From the NCBI GenBank assembly GCA_949592205.1, contig CATIUR010000003.1, positions 84,469,001 to 84,533,000 on the forward strand: a DNA stretch of 64,000 bases, in the 5' to 3' direction. The DNA is from Helichrysum umbraculigerum. Lineage: Eukaryota > Streptophyta > Magnoliopsida > Asterales > Asteraceae. Every line of letters begins with the position of its first letter. The stretch's first letter is position 1. The notes beneath the pieces were generated by a model, which was given only the letters and a program-made list of their open reading frames with translations, was not told the origin of the DNA and did not search any database. The position numbers and the translations under genes were made by a program. Positions 22,929-34,732 of the stretch are shown piece after piece.

Positions 22929-23755
22929 TATAAAAGGTTGAAAATACACGGCGTTCGAGGAATCGTGTTGAAATTTATAATTACTACTCTACACAAGCAT
23001 TGAAGCCGATGTTGAAGGATCAACGTTTAGAAACTTTTAAGATTGCGATATTTAACTTATGAAGTTCTCAATTTATAACAGTAAATACATCATTTTAGTA
23101 ACTTACAATCTTCACTTACCAAGGTATTTCGAATACCTAGTTCTACATACGAGAAAACCAATGAAAAAACAATAGTTATATACGATAGTCGTTGAGTCAC
23201 TACTTATACTAAAACATTAATTATGATACGATCGGGTGTATGTGTGTCTAAATATATATATCACACATATTTAAATAAACTCAACTGTCAAAACTTGTAA
23301 TTTTTTGTTGTTGTAAAAGTAGCTGTTAGTATGATTGTCTTTTACATACTTATATTTTTTTAAATCTTTTTACAACCCTATAAATGCATTACAAGTGATT
23401 GTTGCAAGTTTGTAATATGTGAAGAATAAATGCGAAAGAAAGAATGAATAGTTGTGCAGTGAAATATATAAGTTAATTTGTAGTGTGTTTATTGAGTTAT
23501 TGAAGCTTCCACGAAAAAAAAAAATGAAAAAGTTGAAATTATTGTCTATATTTTTTTAGTTTGAATTTGTTTAATTGTTAAAAAAGAAGAAGGAAAAACA
23601 ACATTATATCCTCAGACATTGGCCGGATTACAGTCAATCCTTTAACGTTAGCCAGGAGTGATATTCCTTACCATGTCTAAATAGGTCATCTATATGTGGT
23701 TGGTCTGGAATGATATATTTCTTAGCCCTTTTATAAATCACATGAGTAATGTTAC
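22929..23755. other. AT-rich intergenic sequence
   Basis: About 830 bp with no ORF that resembles a known protein, no RNA gene and no clear element ends. Short A and T runs only. Confidence 0.6.
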
Positions 23756-24533
23756 CAGGAGCGGCTTAACACATTTGGGGGCTTAACCCGAATTTAAAAT
23801 ATGAGGCCTAATTGATTTAATGTAATGGATTTTGCTATGTATAGTGCTTAGGGTTATGTTTAGTTAATAGGTGGTTTGTAGAAAGTGTTTGAATAAGTAA
23901 TATAATTTGTTAAAATTCAATATTTAAATGAATGTGATTGATGGTTACCAAGAAGTTGATAATTTTTTACAAAGGTTAACAGTTTATTTAGAGCAATTAC
24001 ACTTTTAAATATAGCCACAACAAAATCCTTAACGATTACAAACTATGTAAAATATTAGACTAAGCTCATTACGCAAATAAAAATCAATTAATCCACGAGT
24101 CACGTTTCTATGATTGAGATAGTTATTTGAACAATTTGATAATTGGTATTGCCTAAAGAATTATTGGAGAATTCAATCGTGAAGTATAAAGAAAAAGATT
24201 AAGATGATTTAATGCTAGCCAATGTAAAATTAAGATTGCATTTAAAGACATGAAAATAGAATGTGAAACCTTTTTCACGAAAACACTTGGAACTAAGTGA
24301 CAAAAAATGGCTTAGTAAGTTTTACGACTTAAACTCTTGTGAGGCCTTATAATGTGATCTTCTTACACAAATTGGGCCATATATCTTAAAGCTTATATTC
24401 TCCAAGACTTTAAAGGACTAAAAGACATTGAAAATCTTTGTCGTTATAATATACTAATACATGACATTGATAATGTGAGGGTATTACAATTTTTGAGACT
24501 TAAAGCGTTAATTTTACTAGCCTTACCCTCCTG
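23756..24533. mobile_element. Non-autonomous hAT element with perfect 8-bp TSD
   Basis: The left end starts CAGGAGCGGCTTAA and the right end, inverted, starts CAGGAGGGTAAGGC. A perfect 8-bp direct repeat, AATGTTAC, flanks it (23748-23755 and 24534-24541), which is the target size of hAT transposons. The 778-bp interior has no transposase frame. Confidence 0.8.
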
Positions 24534-25112
24534 AATGTTACTATCATTGGATTCTACACTTACAATGTAGGGCTATTTCTCTCTAATCTTAACAATGTGT
24601 GTTACTTAAGTATTGTTTAATTCAAAATCAGCTCTTCTTAATTTTTTATATAGCAAATTATACATGTATATATCTTAGATATCTAAAGACTAAAGTAATT
24701 ACTTTAAGCAACAGTGAATTACATGATATCAAGTTAACTTTTACATCAACCAAATAGTATATATTATATATGTCACATTTCGAAAAGCGATTAATAACTA
24801 ATCAAACAACAACGTTAGTCACAGTTTACTAAAAGATTAGCCACGTTTAATTCTTTGAACTCAAAACCTTTAGGTAATGTCCGACTAATGGATGCTTCGA
24901 CCACAACGGTTCTAACAAAAATAAGTTTACAAAATGACGTGGATAATGAGATGTGTTAGAGGGATGCAATATAAAGTAATTATAAAGAAGATAGTACAAA
25001 ATTTGTGGGCATTTAACAAACATGTAGTATGGTATAACAAGTTTAATTTTGTTCAAAACAATAATAATATTAAAACTAAAAATATATCACAATCTTATTA
25101 CTTAAGAAAAGG
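24534..25112. other. Intergenic sequence upstream of the Dof gene
   Basis: AT-rich, with no supported gene. Two overlapping short ORFs on opposite strands near 24847-25131 have no recognisable content. It probably includes the distal Dof promoter. Confidence 0.5.
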
Positions 25113-25131
25113 AAACCCTAAATATATATAA
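25113..25131 (+). promoter_or_regulatory. Core promoter of the Dof gene: telo-box next to a TATA box
   Basis: AAACCCTAA (25113-25121, a plant telo-box motif) runs into ATATATATA (about 25121-25130). The TATA-like run lies about 245 bases before the Dof start codon. A CT-rich 5' leader (about 25190-25255) follows, typical of a plant 5' UTR. The start site itself is inferred. Confidence 0.5.
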
Positions 25132-25375
25132 GGAAGACAAAAGGAGAGTGGGTTAGGAGTATGGACAAAAATAAATAAACACAACACAACTCACCCTTCT
25201 CTCTTCAATTCTTGATCCCTTCCTCCTTTATCTTTCCAGGCTCCTATCTCTCTCTGTGAAAGTTTTATTATTATTGATGTGATTCTCCACCATACTTAAG
25301 TAACCCCATCATACTTTTACAAAAGAAAGAAAGAGAGCTTTCAATTAGCAGAGACCACCCACTTGATTAATTCAT

Positions 25376-26485
25376 ATGGTTTTCTCATCACTTCCTTCCT
25401 ATCTAGATCATCCCAATTGGTCTCAACAGGTAATCAATGGCTAGCTTTTAATTTATTTCCATAATTACATATACCTTCTTCATCTTAAAACAACCATAAA
25501 GTTTATTACTTGATATATAATTAAATAAAGACAGTTAATGATTTCATATATTCCTTGTGTTTTTCTCTTTTATATATTCTTGTAGATAGAATATTCTCAA
25601 ATCTTGATTATTTTCTTGCTTTTACAGCAGCCAACTGGAGGTCATGGTGTTGGTAGTGGTGGTGATCATGAGATTACTCAGCTTCCTCCACCACTTATTA
25701 TGCCTCCACCTCCACCGCTTGTAGGTGGTGGAGATGGAAGATCGTTACAAATATCCGGAAGGATGACAAAGCTGCCACAGCAGCCAGAGACCGCTATGAA
25801 ATGCCCTAGATGTGATTCTACTAATACTAAGTTTTGCTACTTCAACAATTACAGTCTATCACAGCCACGTCACTTTTGCAAGACCTGCCGGAGATACTGG
25901 ACACGAGGTGGCGCGTTAAGGAGCGTCCCAGTGGGTGGTGGTTGTCGTAGAAACAAGAAAAGTAAAGGATCAAGGGGTTCTAGGTCAAAGTCTCCTGCAA
26001 ATACCACAAGCTCAACTAGTAATACACCGATATCGCCTAATAGTTGCAGCGCAGATAATACTACACTAGGGCATTTTCCTCACAACAATACACCACCCCA
26101 ATTTCCAATTTTGCCCCCTTTGCATCACTTTGGAGGTGGGGATCTTGGATTAACATTTGGTGATGGAAATGGAACACATATGGTCAATCTTGGTCATGAT
26201 AGTAATTATCCTAGTAGCAAATTTGCTCACTTTCCATTTATGGATGGTTCTAATCATGGTGGTATGTATGGTGAAGGCCCGTCGAACTACGATGGACAAG
26301 GTGGAGGGATGAAGATGGAGGAAAATCATCATAATCAGCAACAACATCAGGGATTGAATTTGTCAAGAGACTTTCTGGGTATTTCAGGAAATGATCAATT
26401 CTTGGGTACTAGCAATGTTGCATGGGGTACAACTGATCTAAGTGGTTTCACTTCTTCCTCTACTACTACTACCCATCTCTTGTGA
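25376..26485 (+). CDS. Dof zinc-finger transcription factor, two exons
   Basis: Exon 1 is 25376-25429 (18 codons, MVFSSLPSYLDHPNWSQQ); exon 2 is 25628-26485. The 198-base intron starts GTAATC and ends TTTTACAG, in phase 0. The acceptor reads CAGCAG, so use of the second AG would drop one Gln. The predicted protein has 303 residues. The Dof domain lies at about residues 76-127, with Cys 77, 80, 102 and 105 in C-X2-C-X21-C-X2-C spacing, followed by the basic motif GGGCRRNKKSK. Dof proteins bind AAAG sites in nuclear DNA. The MVFSS start resembles Arabidopsis DOF5.1/DOF2.4-type proteins. The regions outside the domain are Gly-, Pro-, Asn- and Ser-rich, and no lesion is visible. It is the only host gene I can support here. 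Confidence 0.95.
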
Positions 26486-27863
26486 TTTACATTGTTTTCA
26501 CATCTTTCCATTTTAAGCTTGCATCGTTTTCACGTCCGCTCACAAAAAACCATGTACATTGTGCATTGCTAGAGATTGAAAAATTGGCATTCGGTGCACA
26601 ATCTATAAGTAAACTGCGTGCAACAGAAAATTGGATGTTTGTGCTGGTGTGAAGGATTTCATGGAAGCCCTAGGGCATAGTGGCTTAATTATAGTAAAAT
26701 ATATACATATAATTTGCTTTGTTTTATTAATTGTTGAGATTATATTTGTAAGGTTTTTAAGTACTGCTATGATCATGTGCTTTAATTTATTTCATATGTA
26801 TCTTTGTTTATGTTAATCACTTTAATTAGTTCTTTAATTTCACATGAGTTTACTATCAATTAACTTAATTGGCTAAAGTACCCATATTTAGCCAAGGACA
26901 AAGGCTCAAGAAGAGTTCTGATTCGTTGCCGCTCAAGATTCTGTGGCGTCTTTTTGTAGTTGGCAGGGTTTTGAAATGTAAGTACTCACCTTCTACACAA
27001 CAATCTGGCTAGATTCAAATTAACATGGTGGTACGAGTTCGATCTATATATTTAAAATCAACAGGTCTGGTTTGTCCATAGAACAAGGAAAGGGAAATGA
27101 GGAAATTTTGATACGTGTAACCTAGATTGTGGTAAATTTGAAGGTCGTAATGATGAGTACATGATGTGTGTGTAATTACAGATAACATATGTATTGGGGA
27201 ATTATACCAAAATCATCTTTACATATTCTTGGTAAAATTTTCTTCATAAATGTGGCCACTTACTATCATTGACTATGACCAATGTCTTAACTCAAGGTAA
27301 AAAAAAATCCCTCAACATTCCCTCCAACTACTACTATCTTCTTGAAAATCGAGTATGTTTATTGTCTTATATCATAGTTCTACAATTTTACTTTCAGAAT
27401 TAAAAGTGACAGAGGATGTAAGGGAGAATGTATACTCGCATAGTAGTAGCGTATAGTAGCGGGTTGCTGCATCTTAGTTAATTGAATAAATGACCAAAAG
27501 ATTAATTTAAAAAACATTGTGAGAAGCTAATAGCATTGCCTAGTTTAAGAAAGGTCATTATTTATAGTTACTTTCATCTGAACAAGCATAGGTTAAGTTG
27601 TAGCTTCAAGTTCAATCTCGGACAAGTCATGCATGTTTACTGCGAACTAGTATGTCGTTAAAAGAAAGAAGCAGTTACCGTCACATACATTATTGATAAA
27701 CTAGCTATTAAATATATCATGGACATGTTCAATATATCATGGATGGTGATTGATCTGTAAACCTAAGCACAAATGTTGTTAATTAATAATCTGCTACGGA
27801 CTCCCCTCATAATATGAACCAAACAAATTAATCTAGTTGTTCTCTTACCCATTGAATGGATAC
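26486..27863. other. 3' UTR and intergenic sequence after the Dof gene
   Basis: The first few hundred bases presumably hold the Dof 3' UTR, though no poly(A) signal stands out. The rest is AT-rich, with no supported ORF, RNA gene or element ends. Confidence 0.5.
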
Positions 27864-28156
27864 GGGTTAAGTACTTAGAAATGTATATAACTATGTGTTG
27901 AACTTCATTGTGTATAAGTAACAAAAATGACCTCCATTGTATGTATGAAACTATTTATTTTTGTACATTGTGTGTATTTTGGTGACGTGTTATCAAATGT
28001 AAGGTGACACGTGGCATCTTTACAAGCTGACAAGTCACCAAAATGAACACGATGTACAAAAATAAATAGTTTCATACATACAATCTCCGTCAATTTTGTT
28101 ACGTACACACGACGAAAATCAACAGATAGTTTTATACATTTCTAGATACTTAACCC
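27864..28156. mobile_element. Mutator-type MITE with long inverted repeats (A)
   Basis: The arms are long, imperfect inverted repeats (outer ends GGGTTAAGTACTTAGAAATG and its complement; inner arms include GTATGTATGAAACTATTTAT). The flanks AATGGATAC (27855-27863) and AATGGATAT (28157-28165) form a 9-bp duplication with one mismatch, as Mutator-like elements make. The loop contains CACGTGGC at 28008-28015. Non-coding, 293 bp. Confidence 0.8.
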
Positions 28157-29115
28157 AATGGATATATATACACACACACAATTGAAACACAAATTATAAA
28201 ATTCATTTCTTAGTCCTCTTGATATATATCTACTGGATCAAGTAATTTACTGTACTTATTGAAACCAAGCCGGCCTGTAGCTTTTAGCTAAAATGTCTTT
28301 TCATACATGACAACCGTGGTTCAAATATAAAGATGATACAAATTTGGGTGTACAACTTAAGAAAGAAGCGCAAACGAACGATAATTAGTATAACAAACAA
28401 TCAAGAGACTTGATAATGCACACACAATTCAGCAGATGTAGAAGATGGTAAAAGAGTTGGTGAAAAATGGATTATGAACAAGACAAAGATAAAGTAGCAA
28501 CATATAAGGACATATTATGTAGAGTTTTAACAAGAAATAACTCATGAGTATGATAGTGACAAGGCAGTTTAGTTTTTAACTAAAATTGGAAGTAGCATTG
28601 AAATCTGTTATTGCTTTTTAAAGGCTAATTAACTCCCATTTCGAAAGTGAAGAAATTTTGTTGTGAAACCCATACTTAAATGAGTACAAGTTTAACTGTA
28701 TGTAAGTCTGACTACAATTGCTTTTTTCACTTTTCCTTGAATCTTTGATCTTGATGATGACTACGTGGCATTCCCGAACAATAAATTCAAAAATTCCCAT
28801 TTACTGTACCTTTTACAGACCCCAATTCTACTGCTCATTTTCCTAGGAGTCAATTTTCACATGTTCAAGGTAGATACTCCATTTCCTTACTAAAAATCTT
28901 TGGGTTTTCATATTTTAAAAAAAAATAATATTAATTAATAAATATAATGCCATGAGATCGATCATATCCAAAGTGTATAACTTTTGGCTTGATTCTCTGT
29001 TATTTATAATTAAAAATACTACGAAGTATTTATCATTCATTTCATTAGAGTAAGACTCAAAACTTAAGAGCTAATATTTTATTTGTTATAATTAAGTTTC
29101 AAGCACTTTTATATA
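28157..29115. other. AT-rich intergenic sequence
   Basis: No gene, RNA or element ends recognised. A short CA/TA repeat lies at about 28165-28180. Confidence 0.5.
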
Positions 29116-29413
29116 GGGGTAAGTCTCTACGAATGCACCCAACTTGGACCAAAAGTCTATTGTGTGTATCCTACTTAGGGTTTTTAATGCATTTAACTTT
29201 CAAAAACAGGTGTTTTAGTGTATTTTGCTTACGTGTCATTGACGTGTCAAACCATTCGCAAGCCACGTGGCATCTCAACCGAGCGACACATCAGCAAAAT
29301 ACACTAAAACACCTGTTTTTGAAAGTTAAATGCATTAAAAACCCTACCCTTAAGTAAGATACACACAATAGACTTTTGGTCCAAGTTGGGTGCATTCGCA
29401 GAGACTTATCCCC
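29116..29413. mobile_element. Mutator-type MITE with long inverted repeats (B)
   Basis: The two arms of about 120 bp are nearly perfect inverted repeats beginning GGGGTAAGTCTCTACGAATG. A perfect 9-bp duplication, TTTTATATA, flanks it (29107-29115 and 29414-29422). The 298-bp element would fold into one long hairpin. The loop carries CACGTGGC (29264-29271). The high arm identity suggests recent origin. Non-coding. Confidence 0.9.
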
Positions 29414-31277
29414 TTTTATATATGTAACCTAATTTGTAACCTAAAACACCAAATGCAGCTAGCTAGTTCTTTGTTTTCTTAAACTTTGTGTTTTTTGGTC
29501 TTATTTTGGAACAGAGAGTATGTTTAAATAGGATAAATTGGATTATTCAAGTAACTCTACCCGAAAGGGGCTGAATAATTCCAATATTAAAAATCTAAAA
29601 TGTAATAAAAAAATTCCATCCAATTGAAATCCAAAAAATCCCTACACTGGGATGAACAACTCCATAAGGTCCAAAACTTATATACTAATGTAACAACACA
29701 TGAATTATCTTTAATGTTTCTTGTGTCGAAAGTGAGGGAAATAGATTTCCAGGATTATTGAGTATGTTTGTAAGAAACTTCCAAATTCTCACTCATATCC
29801 ATGCAAAACATTGGTGTGATAATACAGTTATATATGCAGTCTAGCTTCAATGTACTATTGTATGTGTTGCCCAGGCCATTTCCTAGTTAGAACCAAACGT
29901 ACTTTTATGTTTGTCTTGTTATAACGTTTTAATTTTAATATAATTATACCAAATTAATTGATTTGTTATAAAGTGCTATCAAATATGCATATACAAGCTT
30001 TTCATCATCTACTGTCATACAAACTGACTTGAACAGTACACCTCTCTAAAATGACGATTTATACATGAAAGATGTTTATGAATCGAAATCGATAGCTTCA
30101 TTTCGATCTATTCAATAACAAGGCAAACAATTAAGCAGATAAATTTAGGGTTAAATTAAAAATGTTATTCTAAGTATGTCAATATACCATTTTATGACAT
30201 AATAAATGCCTCGTGTATATGAAACTAAAGTGTTGCATAATAAAACCTCAAGAGAAGTAACATGAACTTGTGTGTTCTTTAATGTGAAATAGTCTTTTTT
30301 ATCTCATTAGTGTAGGTGTATGTGGTGAAGACTAGGGGTATGAATTGAAGAATCTTGTTAATCATATTAAATAGAAAAATATATGCATATATGGGGTCCT
30401 TAGAAATTTTGCTTTTGCAGAAACCAAGGGGCCATATCTATATCTATATCTATCATTTTACAAAGAATAAAGGTTAATTGCAAAACCCCATGAAAGCATC
30501 AACAATGGCATCTCCATCTTTCTTAAGTTATTCTATTGTGGGAGGGTCGGTGGGTTGGAGATGAACTAGTACACTCTTGTGACACCCAAACTATATACAT
30601 CATGAAAATGGTATTTAGGATGATCCAGTTAGTTTCATACTGTAACTTTTATGACTTCAAATTCATGACCTTTAATTTTACTTTTAGAATTACTCCTATT
30701 GGTAATCAATGATGGAAAGGTGCCTTGATTAAGAAACATCAAGAACAACATCATCATCTTTGGTATATATGTTTCCCTGGCCTACAGTATTTCTTAAATG
30801 GTATTTTGTATTAACAATTAGCATGGCCGTCTCTAGATTTTCGATGCCAAAAGGAATTCCTATATCTAAACTACAATGTTTTTTGTTGCGTCTCAATCAA
30901 TTTTTAAATAATTATAACGCATTTTCTTTCTCTTGCTATTGTATAATGATAAGGAGATAATATATTGTATAAGATTAGAGAAAATTAATGTACATAAGTA
31001 TTTATTAAGATTCATGTATATAGTGAATGATCAATGATCAATTTTTTTAACAAAGAAGCTTAAAATGATATATTTTGTTCATTTTCATAGTATGAGGTGT
31101 TAATGTATTTTATGTATGTATGCTAAAGAATTAAAATTGAAATTAAATAAAATAAAATGTAAAAAAATTAGAATTAGAAGAACAAGAAGATTAAGATGCA
31201 CATGGTGTCTTTTATATATAAGTTAATAATAATAATAATGATAACGATACACATGTACACGTATATATACACAAACA
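29414..31277. other. AT-rich intergenic sequence
   Basis: No supported gene. A short TATATC microsatellite lies near 30436-30455. Short ORFs here have no recognisable content. Confidence 0.5.
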
Positions 31278-31493
31278 ACCAATTAGGCATTGTTCAAGTG
31301 ATACCGCCAACACAAACATCAAGACCCCACATATGTGACCTACAGGTCAAGATTCGAATCCATTCCTCGGCACATGTGGGTGATTTGCGGACAAGTGATT
31401 TGTCCGACGTTGATATATGCTCCTTGCGAGTAAAGCGAACGCATACCATTGATATATGGTACGGGGTCTAGGGTACCCTCCAAAATACCTTTT
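31278..31493 (+). mobile_element. tRNA-derived SINE with 14-bp TSD
   Basis: The 216-bp body is flanked by a perfect 14-bp direct repeat, TATATACACAAACA (31264-31277 and 31494-31507). It holds an A-box-like TTGTTCAAGTGAT (about 31290-31302) and a good pol III B box, GATTCGAATCC (about 31351-31361). The spacing fits a tRNA-derived promoter. The 3' end is T-rich. Duplication length, internal promoter and lack of coding fit a SINE; I cannot name the family. Confidence 0.7.
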
Positions 31494-31507
31494 TATATAC
31501 ACAAACA

Positions 31508-31753
31508 CATACATTTTAAAACCCTAAAATTTAGAGGAACTGAGCAATCAACCACCTAACCCACCCCTAAAATACAACCATGACAGTTAGCAAGTGCCTA
31601 GGCCGGGTACTTGAAAAATGCAAGATTACATAGTACGTACGTGGTGGATATGGAAGAACTTGGTCGGGTTGCAAGTTAAATTGAATCCTCTATTTCAAAG
31701 AGATTTTCTTACAAGATTTCATAGTAATAGAAATATGAAAGATTGCATAGTAG
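31508..31753. other. Short intergenic spacer
   Basis: Nothing recognised between the SINE and the next element. Confidence 0.5.
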
Positions 31754-32218
31754 CAGGGGCGGTTTCAGAAAGAAAAAAAAATTGAATGGGGCAAAATCTT
31801 ATAGTGTACATCGAGTATGGGTGATCGACTCAATTTTTTTTTCTTTTTTTTTTTTATAACCGAAACTATGTTAGTTGAACCAAGGTGAATTTAGTTCAAC
31901 ATCAAATTCAAATTCTTTATTACATGGACAAAATTATAAAGGATAAAAAAAAATAAAGTTGATGCATGCAACAAGGTAAGGGGTATAAAAAAGGATAAAA
32001 AGATGTAATAAGGAGGGATTGAACTTTAGACCTATTGAACACAAGAACCACTTTTCCACCACTAGGCTAAACACACAAATAATGTAATTATAAACTGTTT
32101 TATATTTATTAGTTATGGGGGAATAAGCAGATTATACTAAAACCTACGAAATTTTTCTCGACTCGTAAAAACTTAGTGGGGCGGATGCCCACCCTGCCCC
32201 ACGCTAAAATCGCCCCTG
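31754..32218. mobile_element. hAT-like non-autonomous element holding a tRNA-like block
   Basis: The ends CAGGGGCGG and CGCCCCTG are inverted. The flanks ATAGTAG and ATAGTAC are a near-duplicate 7-bp pair, so the duplication is imperfect. On the minus strand at about 32010-32075 there is a block with an A-box-like TAGCCTAGTGGT and a B-box-like AGTTCAATCCC, suggesting a SINE-like piece inside. Confidence 0.55.
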
Positions 32219-34732
32219 ATAGTACGTGATCCACGAAAACCGTTAAGCTTATTGCTAAAAGTATTGCTTCTCGACTTCTTGATCATGTTCCAAAGGATCA
32301 ACCTTAGCCCACAAAAGTATGTTAATAAGAGAAATTAAGAATCATGTGTTAAGTTAAGGTTACAATAAAAATAACATGTATGTGTATTTATAATTTGTAA
32401 TTGTTATAGAAACATTATTTTAGATACAGTAAAAATGAAAAGAATATTGCATTTCAGAGAGATTAAATAGTTAAAGTGGTTAGCATGAAAGTAAGTGAAG
32501 TAATGCAGATGAAGGATAGACGGCTCTATTACTTGGAAAGCAGCTTTAACTTTTTGACATAGAGAAATGAAGTTTCACTCAAATTCCGGGGAGGAAATCA
32601 CGTTCTTCCACATGTAAAATATGCACTCATCAATCATAATTAGTATTAAATTAAATATAAGCCCAATGACCTTTGGTCCACTAACAAGCACTGCTCAAAG
32701 CCCTCAAGGCCCAAACCTAGGGTGAGGATATAATGGTTGGAAACCCATAAAATTGGATGTTACAAAATTTAAGATAGATTATGACAAATATGAATTTCAC
32801 CCTAATATTCAATGTAAGATTTACTGAAAATTTTAGTGAAATATATCAATGCGAGTAATAAATGATGGTAAAATAGAGATTGCAAGTAGATAAGCTTTTT
32901 GGTACAAACAAAAGTAATAAGGTAGACAATAAAAATGAGACGGAGTGAATATCTACACTACTTGTAAAACATTTTACCTTATCTTTCTTAAATACTTAGA
33001 ACTTTTTGTATGCATAATTTACAAGTCATAAAAGCATGCACAATACAAAAATATACTATTGTTAATCTTTCTAATTTAATGTAAGGTCCACCATTTAAAT
33101 TAAATAAACAATCATGAAGGAAAATCCATAATAATAATTTGGAAATTAAAAATCATCATATCATATATATCATATATAATACGAGGACACATGGCTCTAT
33201 CGTGTCCTAATTACGTTAGTTTTGCAATTTTCATGACCTACATTTTTGTGAAAACATTAATCATGAAAAGCTTGTTCAATGATAAACCATTGGTGTAAAG
33301 AGTTAATCACTTCTTTTTTACCTATTTTAAATACGTTCCACCCACATCGCACATATTACCAACTAGTATAAGTAAACTACGCGTCGAGTATTAATGTGAT
33401 GTATATACATAGAAGGAAATCTTCTAGAAAGTTTCAAACATTTAAATTATGTTTTCATTGTAATGAAAGCTTCAAATAAAAGTTGGTATGTAATTAGCAC
33501 CCAAACTAGATACGTGAGTAAGTAGCAAAAAAGTATATTGGATTAGTTTTGGAAAGTTTGGAAGAGATTAAATATATACCAACTCTAAATATTTAGCAGT
33601 TGGATTTTGGCCTTATTACAATACCAAGAGCTAGAGTTCAATATAAAGTCATCAAAGTACTGTTGTACCTAAAAAAATGGAAAACAAAAATAAATAAAAA
33701 TATCCCAAAGTAACCTAAGTATAGGTGTACATAAATTAATTTTTTTTTAAAGCATATGTAATTCCTACAACACAATTTCTAATATACTTTCATCCATATC
33801 AGTATCTAATATATATATAGCTCATTAGCTCAACTTTATTTTCAAACCTTAATTTGTAATACATGTTCTATAAACATCATCAACCCATCGAAAACGATGA
33901 TTTACGTATGATATATGTATTTTCACATTTAATAAAGTGCAATTATAACGCACAAATTTAGTGTGATAAAATAATCTTTTAAAAATATGCATGCACCAAA
34001 TGTGGCTAATTTCCAACGTATGTATTAAATTTCTACACTAAAAGATTTCCCGCATTTACATATTACCCCTTAAACTCTTTTTGCATTTCATTTATTTCAA
34101 TTCATTATTTTTATGTTAGTGTAACTTTACAAACTATTAATTTAATTGTAAATCTTTTCTATTAGATTTCCTATAGTTTTAATTAATTACATAACTTCTT
34201 TTCATAAATCAAAGTTTTAACTATCACAATCTGTTTGAAAATTATATTTATTTATTCTATTCATCGTATTATGTAACGTAATGTATAACCTACTTAAACG
34301 AATAATACAAATAATAAGGTTTTTCAAATTATGTACTCCAATGATAAATATATTTTAAATAAACGGTTAAAATGCAACCTTAATATTTTTGTGTTTCACC
34401 GAATCTGATACAAAATCTTTTAAAATTTGATGTAGATCACATTTTAAACTAAATTTCGTGACTGGGTTAGAGATATTTTTCTAGGGAGTTGATAGATAGA
34501 ACATGAAAATTGTTTACTACAACACACTGTACAACAGTTACAGCTCACAGTATAACATATTATAACATAATTTTGATGTTTGAATCAAATTGTTTGATGT
34601 ATTTATCACCTTCCATTTTTCTATGTCAAAATATCAAATTTAGTATTTTAGTTCGTACATTAAACCCTCTACAATTTTTAAAACATTTGGGGCAAATATG
34701 ATTAATTGATAAAGTTAAGTGTGCAAATTGGG
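32219..34732. other. AT-rich intergenic sequence
   Basis: About 2.5 kb with no gene, RNA or clear transposon ends. It closes the gene island before the right-hand LTR nest. Confidence 0.5.

Noticed and set aside
26631..26816. 61-codon ORF after the Dof gene
   Set aside because: Low-complexity hydrophobic sequence from AT-rich DNA. Probably 3' flank.
30430..30460. Short TATATC microsatellite
   Set aside because: Too short and ordinary to deserve its own entry.
31340..31365. A real tRNA gene
   Set aside because: Only box A/B-like sequences are present. No cloverleaf with acceptor stem, and the block is inside a SINE with its own duplication.
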